Source: Allodiplogaster sudhausi
Lineage: Eukaryota; Nematoda; Chromadorea; Rhabditida; Diplogasteridae
DNA length: 64,000 nt
Assembly: GCA_945643635.1 (NCBI GenBank)
Contig: CALZFC010000033.1
Span: forward strand, 72,501-136,500
Direction of reading: 5' to 3'
Below the pieces are notes generated by a model. The model saw only the letters and a program-made list of their open reading frames with translations, did no database searches and had not been told where the DNA came from. Numbering within the stretch: the stretch's first letter is position 1; each line of letters opens with the position of its first letter. The position numbers and the translations under genes are program-made. Shown here one piece after another: positions 37,183 to 47,753 of this stretch.

Positions 37183-37485
37183 TTCTCTCTCTCTCTCTCT
37201 CTTTCTTGCTCTCTCTCTTTCTTTCTCTCTCTCTCTTTCTCCCTCTTTCTTTCTTTCTCTCTCTTTCGAATAATTTCTCTCTCCATCTCTTGATCTGCTC
37301 AGAAATCGCTTGAATGTAATGCGTGGGAATGAATACGATGTTGGATGACGTGAGAGAAGTGCTGAATGGATCCTCTCAGGAGGGATCTTCTCTTCCTTTT
37401 CTGCATCGCCTCTTCTCGAATACTTCACTCGGCCATCGGCTAGCTTCTATTCATTCTTCATTTTCATAATCCTTTGTATCTTCAG
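35484..37485. other. Intergenic region between FAR1-like gene and AGMO
   Basis: Holds the probable 3' UTR of the upstream gene (no clear AATAAA close to the stop), a CT tract at 36255-36365, GA tracts at 36708-36826, C runs near 36564 and 36972, and a CT tract at 37139-37268. The first AGMO exon probably lies near 37320-37350, where ATGAATACGATGTTGGATGAC precedes a donor-like GTGAGA, but its phase does not fit the next exon. Confidence 0.35.
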
Positions 37486-37821
37486 ACTTCTGGAGCGATT
37501 GGATGTCACAAATTTTCGCCATGCCTTTTATCTCATTTCACCATACGAGACAACCTTTAAGAGCCTCGATCAAGTTCCCAATTACAATGTGGAGGTTCAA
37601 TCTCCTCCACCACCACCACTCTCACTCCTCTCCCTCCCTCTCCTTAACCTCTCATTCTTAATCAGGTGAGTACGTGGTGGCTTGTCTTCCTGCTCGTTGA
37701 ATTCTCTGTCCTCGCCATCTCCGGCCATGCCGACCGCTTCGCTCTCAATGACTCCATCACTTCCGTCTGTGCTGGCATGCTCTCGCAGTGTTTCAAGTCA
37801 GTTCTTTTTTACGGATACCTA

Positions 37822-37858
<37 letters not shown>

Positions 37859-40403
37859 CCTCTCTCTCTCTCGCTGTCTCTCCTTCTCTCCGAAGTAGTG
37901 ATTTTGGTAGTGTGCCGACACAATGACCCATCAGATTTGGTGGTCGGACAGTGGCAATCTTCCTGTATGTCTTTGTGTGGAACCACATGCGCCTCCTCGA
38001 GTTGCCTTGGGATTCTCCATGGACGTGGATTTTTTGCCTCTTCGCCCAAGACTTCATGTATTACCTCGGGCACCGAGCTGTTCATGGTAGCAATGTTTGC
38101 CTGCTCTTTATCTCTTTATTACTCTCTTTATCTGCCCCGTACTCACATTCTCCCTTGTTCTAACCTCATGTCGTATAGAATGCGGCTTTTTCTGGGGACT
38201 TCACACAATCCATCACAGCAGTGAATACTACAACTTCTCTACTGCCCTCCGGCAAGCTGCAATCCAAGATGCCGGCCTTGCTCTTTACGATGTCTTCCAG
38301 GTTCATATCATCCTACACTTTCCTTATTCATGCTCATTAAAGGAGGTCTCTGGCGAATAATAAACATGTATTTTTTAAGCATGGATCTGCTCGTCATGTA
38401 GTAAAACAAAGATCCAGAAAGTTTAAACGATTTTCATCTCATCATTTCAGATTCATGTTAAATCTCATGGGGGCTACTGTGGATATTAGTACCCTCCTAT
38501 TTTGAACGCTCTCTAGAGAGGGGGGGGAATCAATCTTTCGGGCCTAGAACAGGCGGGATTGTAAAATTACGCTACCGAACGTACAATAGTGCTTGAGAAA
38601 ATAATTTTTCCCCGGATGATTCGTTTAAATGGTTCATGCAGTAAGACAATTTACTTCTTCTCTCCAGGCTTTCTTCATCCCTCCCCCGATCTTCCTCGTT
38701 CATCGCTATTTCAGCGAAATTTTTCAATTCATCATGCACACAAGTGTAAGCGTTTTTTACTGAAGGATAACATAATATGCCTATCGTCTGTTTTGTCGAA
38801 TATCAGACAATTTTGTAGCTTTTCGACACCGTCGGACCACTCGGCCTCGTCTTCAATACGCCTTCCCATCACCGTGTTCACCACGGACGCAACCCTTACT
38901 GCATTGACAAGGCTACTTTTTGAATCCGTATACATATACCCTACATTTGCTTCTAAGATTTGTATAGTTTTTCTCTATACAATGTATGTATGCATGTACT
39001 TACATAGATATACAAGTGGCTCACATCAGGGAGTGACGAAACACAAAGTATAATTTCTCTAAATTTGAATTTCTCGATTTCTTCACTGGTAAGGGAAAGG
39101 CAAGAAAAATAATCAAGATATTTTTTAGAATTTCGGAGGGGTCTTCATTATCTGGGACCGCATGTTCAATACGTTCGAAGCAGAGAGAAAGGAAGATCCG
39201 CCAGTATACGGGTTAATCCAGAATGAAGAGACTTTCAATCAGCTCTGGCTACAGGTCAAACCCCATCTTCATTATTACATAGAAGATATGACATTCAGCG
39301 AGAATGCTTTCAGTTCCACACTCTCATTTATCTTCTGTTCATAAAGGCATTCGAGAAGAATGACAAGGGAGTTCCGGTATTTCCCCGTTTAATCGATAAG
39401 GTTATCAACCAAATACTTGTTCTATTTGTCATTTATTAGAAAACGTTATATGAAATCAGTTGAAAGCGCCGTTCTTCCCTCCGGGATGGCAGCCCGCATT
39501 CCCCACCACTTACTTCTTTCACTGGCGAACACTCACTGACTCTTCACTTAACGTCCCTCAGGTCAACACCGATTTATGCCGCGCATTCCCTCTACACCTT
39601 TTCTTCAGGTCTTACTACCAGTTAAAAGGTATAACCCTTCAACTGATTTGTGGCTGAAGCTTTACGTCTTGGGTCACTTTACATTGTTACTGGCCATATT
39701 CTTCCATTTTGAATATGACAGGTTGGCATTGAACTCTTTTCCTGCAATCTGATACAACATCCAAGATTAATTTAAATAAATGTTCTAATTTCAGACAGTT
39801 GCTTTCCTATGCAGATTTTGTTGCTAAGCTAGCATTCTTCGTCGTGACTATGCAGTGTTTTGGAGCATTTTTTGACCGGCTGTGAGTTTGCCACAGTCAT
39901 ATTTTGACACATATCAGTGGGCATAAAGATGTAAGTGCAACGATACAACCTCTTGCAGATGGTACGCGCACTTCCTGGAATTGTCGAGATGTTTGGGTGT
40001 GTTGTGCTACTACGGCGTGTTGATCCTTGACCGCACCGGCCCGGGTCCTCACCGACTCTTTGTCATGTCCATCTTTGCGTTCTCAGGGCTGATTTGGATC
40101 TCATATTCCGGGAAACAGGTTACTGGGGATATTTTAACAATAAGTAGAACTGCTAAAAGTACAAATCAATCACTAATCTCTTCAGTTTGTGAGCCATCGA
40201 CGTCAACCAACAAATAAGGACAAGACAATTGAGAAGGATGGAGACCAGGCAGAAATATCGGTATCTTTATTTCACTTACTTCACTTTTTCAGATTATCTG
40301 CTATATGTCTGCTATGATTTAGGTAATTAGCAAACCTGGCTTGCGGGAAAAGCAACTAAGCCGGGAAGTACGAAGCAGTGGACCAATCTCACGCAATCTA
40401 TAG
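37486..40403 (+). CDS. AGMO: Alkylglycerol monooxygenase (TMEM195 family)
   Basis: Membrane-bound, tetrahydrobiopterin-dependent di-iron enzyme that cleaves the O-alkyl bond of ether lipids in the ER (family knowledge). Exons: 37486-37594, 37666-37796, 37935-38086, 38179-38300, 38668-38745, 38819-38911, 39129-39254, 39347-39400, 39460-39561, 39609-39721, 39795-39881, 39959-40118, 40186-40260 and 40323-40403 (TAG); all phases agree. The eight-His fatty-acid-hydroxylase motif is complete: GHRAVH (H-x3-H), HTIHH (H-x2-HH) and SHHRVHH (HH-x2-HH). Family landmarks LPWDSPWTW, SSEYYNFSTALRQ, NTPSHHRVHHGRNPYCIDKN and FEAE are present. Hydrophobic segments lie in exon 37666 (TWWLVFLLVEFSVLAI) and in the last 150 residues (for example KLYVLGHFTLLLAIFF). 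The C-terminal tail is charged. The start exon is not resolved. Intron 38912-39128 appears to use a GC donor (AAG|GCTACT). Confidence 0.93.
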
Positions 40404-40424
40404 AGAATTCAGTTATTCCATTTT

Positions 40425-40430
40425 AATAAA
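40425..40430 (+). promoter_or_regulatory. Polyadenylation signal AATAAA for AGMO
   Basis: Canonical AATAAA, 22 bases after the AGMO stop codon. Its position implies a very short 3' UTR. Confidence 0.5.
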
Positions 40431-40984
40431 GTGATAACATGTTAAGTTTCGGAAAAGAACATATTACACTTAAAATAACAGATAAAATAAATTGATTGGT
40501 AATGGTATTCACAGCGTTTTGCCTAACAGCATCGGGTCATTTTTCCTTGGCCGTTAAATGGAATAAGAAAAACCGCGCATCGCGACCGCAACGCCTCAAA
40601 AATCAGTTCATTTTATTTTGGTGCGAATATAATCCGCGAACATCGGCCGTGAATTGGTGTAATATGGCCGTAGATTAGTAAAACATCAGATGCTCCTCAA
40701 ACTACTGGGGACAAAACGCTGTGGGTATTAGGGTAACTGCCAGAAACTCGTGGTGCATCTCTAAGTATTCACTGGTGTAAACTTCAGTTTGGTAGTGTTC
40801 AAACGAGTATGCCGAGACTGTGTAAAACAGTAATAGAACAACAGACTGTCATATCCTTTTCTGTCATTCCATTCTTCATTTATCTTTTTATATCATTTTC
40901 ATGAAGTATTCTCGATATGCCATTTACGGCAGCCAATGTTAGCTCTTCGCTTGTTAAATATTACACTTTCCACATCTGCCTTCC

Positions 40985-41365
40985 CTCGATGCTTTTCTGA
41001 ATTCGATAGTGTTGCTTTAGTAATCATGGCGGAGGCAGACGATGAGTCATCGGTTTAAGGCATCACCACTTTGTTTGCTTCGCTATTTTTTCATGTACCG
41101 TTTTCTGCACTCTCCTAGTTGAGGGCCAGCATTTTTTTTTCAATGCGAACCATTCGATCCCAAATGTCCCATGGCCTGAACCGCCCCTCCCTGTGCACGA
41201 TTTGAGTTCGAATGGTAAAAAAAAATTTGTCCCCCTCCCCCAACAAGGATAGCGCAGCGTTTCTGAGTAATTCATTCTGTGCGTTCTTGCTTTCTTGCTC
41301 AGGCTCTACCACGGTTGGATCCTCCCCTTAGGTTGCCCCCCCCCCCCTCCAATCGATTGCTTCGG
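40985..41365 (+). repeat. Duplicated block, copy A
   Basis: Shares with 42805-43060: TGCTTTTCTGAATTCGATAG then ATGGCGGAGGCAGACGATGA, later CATTCTGTGCG, a TTGC-TTGCTCAGGC segment, CCCTTAGG-TTGCCCCC, and CAATCGAT-TGCTT-GGTT. Here the ATG frame stops after ten codons (ATG at 41029). Spacing between the shared parts differs, so the copies are old and diverged. Confidence 0.7.
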
Positions 41366-41640
41366 TTCACTGTTTTTCCATGAACATTATCAAGATTTAC
41401 TTAAGGTTCTCATTCTTCTCCAAGTGGTTAAACTGCTAGTACATCTTACAAGTTTAAACAATCCGAATAAAAAAATGTTGAAAGAAAGCTATTATCAGAT
41501 TACTAGTTGAGCAGAGACAGACAGAGAGAGAAAGTGAGGATGATGGATTAAAGAGATGACTTAAACAGTCTAACTCGGCACTTCTCTCCCTTTATCTCTA
41601 TCCCCCGCACTCTTTCTCTCTCCTTCCCAATGTCTTTCCC

Positions 41641-41682
<42 letters not shown>

Positions 41683-42369
41683 CTCTTTCCCGGAGTATGA
41701 TGCATGCTGGTGCATCCCAAATGTTGATTCCTTCTCGGAATAGGAATGTGATTATGAGTGGTGTCTCTGAAGAGGCCCCTTGCTGGCCAGTCGCAGTCTG
41801 TCCCGGCTGCCCCCTTTTGCACTCCCTGAATCGATGCGCAGTGTTCACTTCTACTTCTTCTCTTTTTCTCTGTCTCTCTTCTCATTCTACTTATCCTCTT
41901 TCTATCTCTCACAGTCTCTCATTTAGGCCGTAAGTCTTCCCTCGTTTCATTGGTGGTTGAATAAGGGAAGGACTGTTTCAGTAGTTGTCTTGTGGTGGAA
42001 GGAGTGAGGAGCGGCTGCTTTCAGCTGAACCATCTTACGCGGCAATGCATTCCTAGTGTCGAGGCATCCATTCTCTTCTCTCTTTCTCAATCTCCCCTCA
42101 GTCTCTTTTTTTCTCTCATCTATTTTCGACTTGCCCTCTCTGCCTCTCACTCTTCTCTCTAATCCATCCTCAATCATATCTCTCTCTCTCTCTTGATTTC
42201 TCCCTCAGGCGCATTCCGTTTTCGCTCACTTTCCAATTCGCAGATGTCTCCGCTTGTTTTGAGAAGAGAAGCGGCTACAATTCCTTTCTTCATCTTATTC
42301 CGGCTCATCTTCTCTCTCATTTTCTCATTAGCACAATTAACGCCATCGTCTGTTTTCTTTGCAATGCGT

Positions 42370-42418
<49 letters not shown>

Positions 42419-42804
42419 CTCGCTCTTTCTCATACTCTTTCTCTCGCATTTCTGTTTTCCCTTCTCGTTTATGGTGGAACTTCTCCATATTTATGCTCAT
42501 TGTTAGTTATGCTTGACTGACATATTTTTTAAAAATAAATGTACCATTCGCGTGGTCTTTTGCAAGTTCGATGAGTTTCTTTTAAACCGGAAGGAATTGA
42601 ATTGACCGAGTTGTTGATCAGAAGAGAGGAGATCCTCATGGCGACTCTCTTCGAGTTGTCTTCCTTCGATCTGGCTTCCCTCCTCAATCTATGGCAATGA
42701 TTGCGTGGAGGGTGGCCGAGTGACATGAGTGCGAGATTTCCAATACAAAAAGAGGAAGCTGGCTACCATTCCCACCAAATCCCCTTGCCCGTTGGCTGCC
42801 TTCT

Positions 42805-43060
42805 CTCCATGCTTTTCCGAATTCGATAATGTTGCCTTAGTCATGATGGCGGAGGCAGGCGATGAGTCACCGGTAGGGGGAGACGGGTTCGCTCTTTTCT
42901 CATGGAACATTTCCGAGCATTTCATTCTGTGCGCCCTTGCTTGCAGGCCCTACTAGGATTAACAACAGTCCCCGCTCTTTACTCGATCGTTCCCTTAGGA
43001 TTGCCCCCTCCTCCCAATCGATAGCTTGGGTTCCCTGTCTTTCCATACGACTCGCGTCGT
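42805..43060 (+). repeat. Duplicated block, copy B
   Basis: The counterpart of copy A, directly upstream of the myosin light chain. It has ATGGCGGAGGCAGGCGATGA (ATG at 42846), reading MAEAGDESPVGGDGFALFSW. It could contain an alternative first exon or promoter of the gene downstream, with copy A as its non-functional relative. Confidence 0.65.
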
Positions 43061-43090
43061 TGTTTTTGCTTTCTTCGCAGTCCTCCAAAG

Positions 43091-45086
43091 ATGGCTTCCC
43101 GCAAGACTGTGAACCGGCGAACTCGGCCTCAGCGAGCCACTTCCAATGTCTTCGCGATGTTCGACCAGGCACAGATTCAGGTTCAGTTCAATCTGTTCCC
43201 TCTTCTCTCCTCTGCTGCATAGTCAGGAGCAAAGTGGAGAATAGATGTTCCAATTAGATTACTAAAAGTTTATGGGTTATACATCTGGACAGATGAATTT
43301 GTTGAAACATTTAGTTTTCGACCATTTTGTATATTACACTTCATCAATTTCTAACTCATATTCTGGGAATTTTGTTTCCTGTGATTAAAGAGGTTAAAAA
43401 TTTACGTAGGATATGTTTATACCCAAGAATCGAAGGATATATTTGTTTCGAAATGTTCACTTGAAAGCCGCACAATCACATTATCGCCGATATCGTGAAT
43501 CCTAATTTATACTGCGAAATTCCGACCGAGATATGTATGTACCGTATTTTCTCTATTAGTGCCCCTCCCTCTATTAGAACCCCCCCCCCCTCTCTAATAG
43601 TGCCCCCCTCTCGCAAGGGTATTGAAAAATAGTACCCCTCCCTCTAATAGAACCCCTCCCCCCTCCAATAGTTCCCCCCAATTTGTCTAATAGAGACGTT
43701 TCTGCAATCAATGCTTGAGGTATGGGATGCTATTACCAATGAACTGATTGCAAATTCATTCAAAATCTACGGTAAAACTGATATTAAAGTGATGATTCCA
43801 TTGAAGAAGAGCTACAATTTTTCGTTTTTGAGAATAAAATGTTGTTATCAAACTTTTAGTGAATCACATTGAAAAATAGTACCCCTCCCTCTAATAGAAC
43901 CCCCCCCTCTAATAGTGCTCCCCTCTCGCAAGGGGATTGAAAAATAGTGCCCCCGGGGGCACTAATAGAGAAAATACGGTAGGTCCTCCCTAATTGTTAA
44001 ACTGTAGATCCTTTAGAACTTTTTAGATTTGCACTAATGCCAGTGATCCTCTAAGAATCTGTACATCGGAACAGTGGGGCTTCTTTAACAACAATTGAAT
44101 GGAACAAAGTGCTGTGTTACATACCATAAAATGGGTTTTTATGGTATGTAATTCTTATTTATTAATTTTTAATTTTATAAGGAGCTGATTGTGAGACGAA
44201 ATTGTTTTTTGAACAATAATTTGGCCTTTCTAAATTTCTTTATTATTGTTAGGTGTATGACTCGTGCACTCTTTTAGCAGTCTAATTCGAGCATCCTTTC
44301 CTGGGGCAAGCCTCCATCGAGTCCTTGAATATATCAGACTGCAGTAATTTTTCTGATTTTAGAAACTAGACCATTGTCTGAAGCCATCTCTGTCACTCCG
44401 AATTTTCCTTCCTTGAGGAATAGAAACCCTTATTGTTCAGGAGTTCAAAGAGGCCTTCAACATGATCGATCAAAACAGAGATGGCTTCATCGATATTGAC
44501 GATCTCCGCGAAATGTTCGGTTCCCTCGGTAGGATATTTTTATTTGATAAATCAAAGTTACTTGGTTACCGTAACCTGAACATTAGCATGTACGGTTTGA
44601 AAAAGTATTTGAATTGTTTGGAAGAGGATGTTTGTAGGAAAGGAAGTGAAGGATGAATTCCTGGAGGAGATGATCAGCCAGGCCCCCGGCTCTATCAACT
44701 TCACGATGTTCCTCACTCTCTTTGGAGAGAAGTTGACGGGTTATTACTTTGATCTTTCAATTACGAATTCATTGTAACTGTGATTGCAGGCACGGATCCC
44801 GAGGAGGTGATTCGGAACGCGTTCCAGTGCTTTGATGAGGACAACTCGGCGGCGATCAGCGAGGACCGCCTACGCGAGTTGCTCACTACCATGGGAGATC
44901 GCTATTCTCATGAGCAGGTTTTCTCTCTCTTTCACTCTTGTCTTCTTCGTTCTTCCTCACTTCATTCTGCCATGACTTGAGGTGGATGACTTGTTCCGCG
45001 ACGCTCCAATCAGAAAGGGCATGTTCGACTACATCGAATTCACTCGAATGCTGAAGCACGGAACAAAGGACAAGGACGAGGCTTAA
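43091..45086 (+). CDS. Non-muscle/smooth-type myosin regulatory light chain
   Basis: EF-hand light chain that binds the neck of myosin II and switches it on when phosphorylated. Exons: 43091-43180, 44441-44528, 44638-44739, 44790-44917 and 44982-45086 (TAA); 171 residues, the usual length. The MLCK/ROCK site is intact in [13 protein letters not shown] (Thr and adjacent Ser, as T18/S19 in vertebrates). The first EF-hand [13 protein letters not shown] keeps its calcium ligands. Further landmarks are [42 protein letters not shown] and [17 protein letters not shown]. The divergent N-terminal 15 residues are basic. Intron 1 (1.26 kb) carries a MITE. The downstream neighbour is a PP1-type phosphatase on the opposite strand. 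Confidence 0.96.
43542..43979. mobile_element. MITE with TA target duplication
   Basis: A 438-bp element with terminal inverted repeats: left CCGTATTTTCTCTATTAGTG-CCCC, right GGGG-CACTAATAGAGAAAATACGG, each flanked by TA (43540-43541 and 43980-43981). The subterminal parts contain repeated short blocks such as ATTGAAAAATAGTACCCCTC and CTCTAATAGAACCCC in direct order. The TA duplication fits the Tc1/mariner/pogo superfamily. It has no ORF. It sits in intron 1 of the myosin light chain gene. Confidence 0.85.
44119..44149. other. 13-bp-stem hairpin in intron
   Basis: ACATACCATAAAA and TTTTATGGTATGT are inverted repeats separated by a short loop (TGGGT). It lies in intron 1 of the myosin light chain gene. 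Confidence 0.7.
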
Positions 45087-45705
45087 GACTCCATTCCTTC
45101 TCCACCCACTTTTTTTCTTCGAAGCAGTGTCTAAATACCTTCTAGATTTTCGGAAGGGTCCACTAACAAAAATTGGTAGGGAACAACAGCCTATTTCACA
45201 TTAAAATATGCCGAAAGTCGGGTAGTTTTGAATGTTTTATATAACTGTCGGAAAGGTCGTCAATTTTCCATGCCTATTTTTCGGGATGTTCCCTAGCAAA
45301 ATTGAGGCGTACTTTAAACACTGCTTCGTATGGTCACTTCCTTCTCGCGACTCTTGCTCTTGATTTCAACATACACCCTCTTTCTCTCTCTCTCACTCTT
45401 CACCCACTGCTGTGCCTTCTCGTAATGTCACTTCCACTTCTTTCCACACTTGCTTTCAACTCTGTTCAATCGATTCCTTATTCTTCACTCATTCGCACTT
45501 TGATTATTCGTCATGTAACATCCTTGGAAGTACTCGGAGAATTGCTATTTATCGTGGTTGGATATGAAGTTCAGACTGCAGTGTTGGTTGAATTTGTGGG
45601 GAGAGAGAGGCGGGGCTAGTCGAGGGCAGCGGAAGGGCGATCTCTCTCTACTTGGATGAGCGACGGAGATCGAGGAAGTCAGCGGCGAGCACTCCATCGG
45701 ATGGG
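45087..45705. other. Shared 3' region of two convergent genes
   Basis: Between the light-chain stop and the phosphatase stop. It must hold both 3' UTRs; I saw no AATAAA on either strand close to the stops. A short repeated phrase occurs twice (TTTTCGGAAGGGTCCACTAACAAAA near 45147 and TTTTTCGGGATGTTCCCTAGCAAAA near 45277). Confidence 0.4.
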
Positions 45706-46550
45706 TCATCTCAATTTCAATCTTCTTTCGTTCAATTGGAAACTACTGTTGTGATTGATGAAACCTGCTGGGCATGGACTTGGCGGCTCAGCTGGGAAAG
45801 TGTGGACGGTGTGCCCCTCAGTCTTCTTTTGCCCCCGGGGATTCAGAGTCACGAACGAGCCAGAGAGTGTGCCAGACAACTTCAGAACCTGGAAGAAAAG
45901 GGAGAGGGAGAGAGAGATGGGAGGGGCAGAGGGCGTACTGCGCCGGCGTTGCATTCGGTGCCACAGTAGTTGGGAGCGGAGAAGAGAGTGAGGACGCGGC
46001 CGTTGGAGCTGTAGCGAAAGCCGTCCTTGAAAGGAGAAGATCAGGGAGGAGTGCTGGCTGGCACTGACAGTCACTGCTTCGTGAGCCCGGATGATCAGGG
46101 CGATTCCAAGTGCGCGGCACGTGTCTTCCACTGCCAGGTGGCCGAAGATGTGAGAGATGCTCCTGATCTGCACTTCCTTTCGGTTGTAGTATTCATTTCA
46201 AGAGTCTTGGTTGCCACAGAAACAACGGGCACCGTACAGCATTCTTGCCGTAATAGCAGTTGTCATTCGCAGGATCGGCCCAGAGAAGGTCCACCGAAAC
46301 ACTAGTTTCAGTCTCCCGAATTGTCTTCGGCTTCTTCAATGTGGTGTATACTTCGTTTAATCTTTCTCTTCGCTCTCTTATCTCCCCTCCTCTCTTCTCT
46401 CCCTCTTCTCTCCTCTTCTCTCTAGCCTTCATGGCACGAAGTGCTTCCCAGCTACTGAGGTTGGGAGACAGGCCGCCATGCATGCAGAGAATGCTGCCGC
46501 TAACTCGCGCGCAGAGTGGTAGCTCGTCGAAGAGCTGAGAAACAAGAGAA

Positions 46551-46586
<36 letters not shown>

Positions 46587-47753
46587 AGATGGAGAGAGAG
46601 AGAGAGAGCGAGAACGAGAGAGAGAGAGAGAGGCAACTGACCCTGCAGATGCTTCTCCACATCGATGTGTTGCGTTTGCGCTTCATCTCAGTATAGAAGC
46701 CGTAACGACGGTTGATCTGCAAGGAAAAAAAGGATTACAAAGGAGGATGAGAGGAAACCTGCCTTGAGGCACTCGTGATTGCCACGCAAAAGGTGGACAC
46801 GGGAAGGGAACTTGAGCTTGTAGCAGAGGAGGAGAAGGAGCACCTGAAGAGGAGATTAGGAGAGAACGGAGAGGGGAAGCAGACAGAGAGAAAAAGGGAG
46901 TGAGAGAAACAGAGAGAACGGAGAGGGGAAGCAGACAGAGAGAAAAAGGGAGTGAGAGAAACAGAGAGAACGGAGAGGGGAAGCAGACAGAGAGAAAAAG
47001 GGAGTGAGAGAAACAGAGAGAACGGAGAGGGGAAGCAGACAGAGAGAAAAAGGGAGTGAGAGAAACAGAGAGAACGGAGAGGGGAAGCAGACAGAGAGAA
47101 AAAGGGAGTGAGAGAAACAGAGAGAACGGAGAGGGGAAGCAGACAGAGAGAGAAAAAGGGAGTGAGAGAAACAGAGAGAACGAAGAAACGGGGAGAGCGT
47201 GAGAGAAAAGGAGAGAAGAACCTCAAGTCCCTTCTTGCAACGGTCGACGTAGTCACCAAGGAAGAGCCACTGCGCTTCCGGAGGATGATCAACCAAGCTC
47301 CAGAAACTGAGAGAATTAGAGATGTTAGGAGTGAGAGAGCAGAGGTAGATGAAAGGGAGAGAAGAGGGAGCGACCGAGAAGAGAACGAGAGAGAGAGGGG
47401 GGAGAAGGGGGGGGGGGGGAGTTAGAGGAGCGCGAGAAAGCGAGAGAGAGAGAGAGAGAGAGGAACCTGAGCAGGTCGCTGAGTTGTCCGTGGATGTCTC
47501 CGAAGAGTGTGATGGGTGCATTCAGCTCGAGCAGAAAGGGAAGAGGACGAATCACTGCAGTGGCCTACAAAAATCTTATCTATTTATTCCGCTCCTTTCT
47601 TTTTTAATTTATTTTCATGACACAAACCCGCTTATTTGACATAACATTCTTGCTTGAAAAAAAGCATGCATAATTATAAAAAATAAAGGAAAAGGACCTC
47701 GCTGATGATTCGTGAGATTTCTTGGTCGGAGAAACTGTCAGCAGAACGAAAGA
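45706..47753 (-). CDS. PP1-type serine/threonine protein phosphatase catalytic subunit
   Basis: Metal-dependent phosphatase of the PPP family, closest in layout to PP1. Exons (minus): 47753-47698, 47564-47467, 47306-47222, 46843-46763, 46716-46642, 46534-46427, 46333-46238, 46167-46069, 46025-45939 and 45888-45706 (TGA); all in phase. Seen in order: LLELNAPITLFGDIHGQLSD, WLFLGDYVDRCKKGLE, VHLLRGNHECLK, INRRYGFYTEMKRKRN, SILCMHGGLSPNLSSWEALR, VDLLWADP, IIRAHEAV and LTLFSAPNYCGTECNAGA. The metal ligands (D and H of GDIHG, D of GDYVD, N of RGNHE, the two later His) are all present. The usual DYVDRG is DYVDRC, and the C-terminal about 60 residues are not PP1-like. The junctions after 46763 and 46427 seem to use GC donors (AAG|GCAGGT, AAG|GCTAGA); the second intron is open and could instead be a 31-residue insert. 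The first exon is missing. Confidence 0.92.
46556..46632. repeat. GA microsatellite in phosphatase intron
   Basis: GA-rich on the plus strand, hence CT-rich on the transcribed sense strand, between the exons ending at 46642 and starting at 46534. Confidence 0.7.
46861..47173. repeat. 52-bp minisatellite, six copies
   Basis: Tandem copies of AGAGAACGGAGAGGGGAAGC followed by AGACAGAGAGAAAAAGGGAG and TGAGAGAAAC. The first five look identical; the sixth has one extra AG pair. It lies in the phosphatase intron between 46843 and 47222. Confidence 0.9.

Larger units (their letters stand above)
40431..43090. other. Intergenic region with a duplicated block
   Basis: Contains two diverged copies of one block (listed separately), a CT tract at 41647-41678, a (TTTC)n run at 42388-42420 and CT-rich DNA at 42060-42190. 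A 5' non-coding exon of the myosin light chain may end here: TTTCTTCGCAG precedes TCCTCCAAAG and the ATG at 43091. Confidence 0.4.

Noticed and set aside
46735..47521. Minus-strand ORFs of 185 and 221 codons with repeats
   Set aside because: They combine true phosphatase exons with the intronic 52-bp minisatellite; the exons are given in the phosphatase entry.
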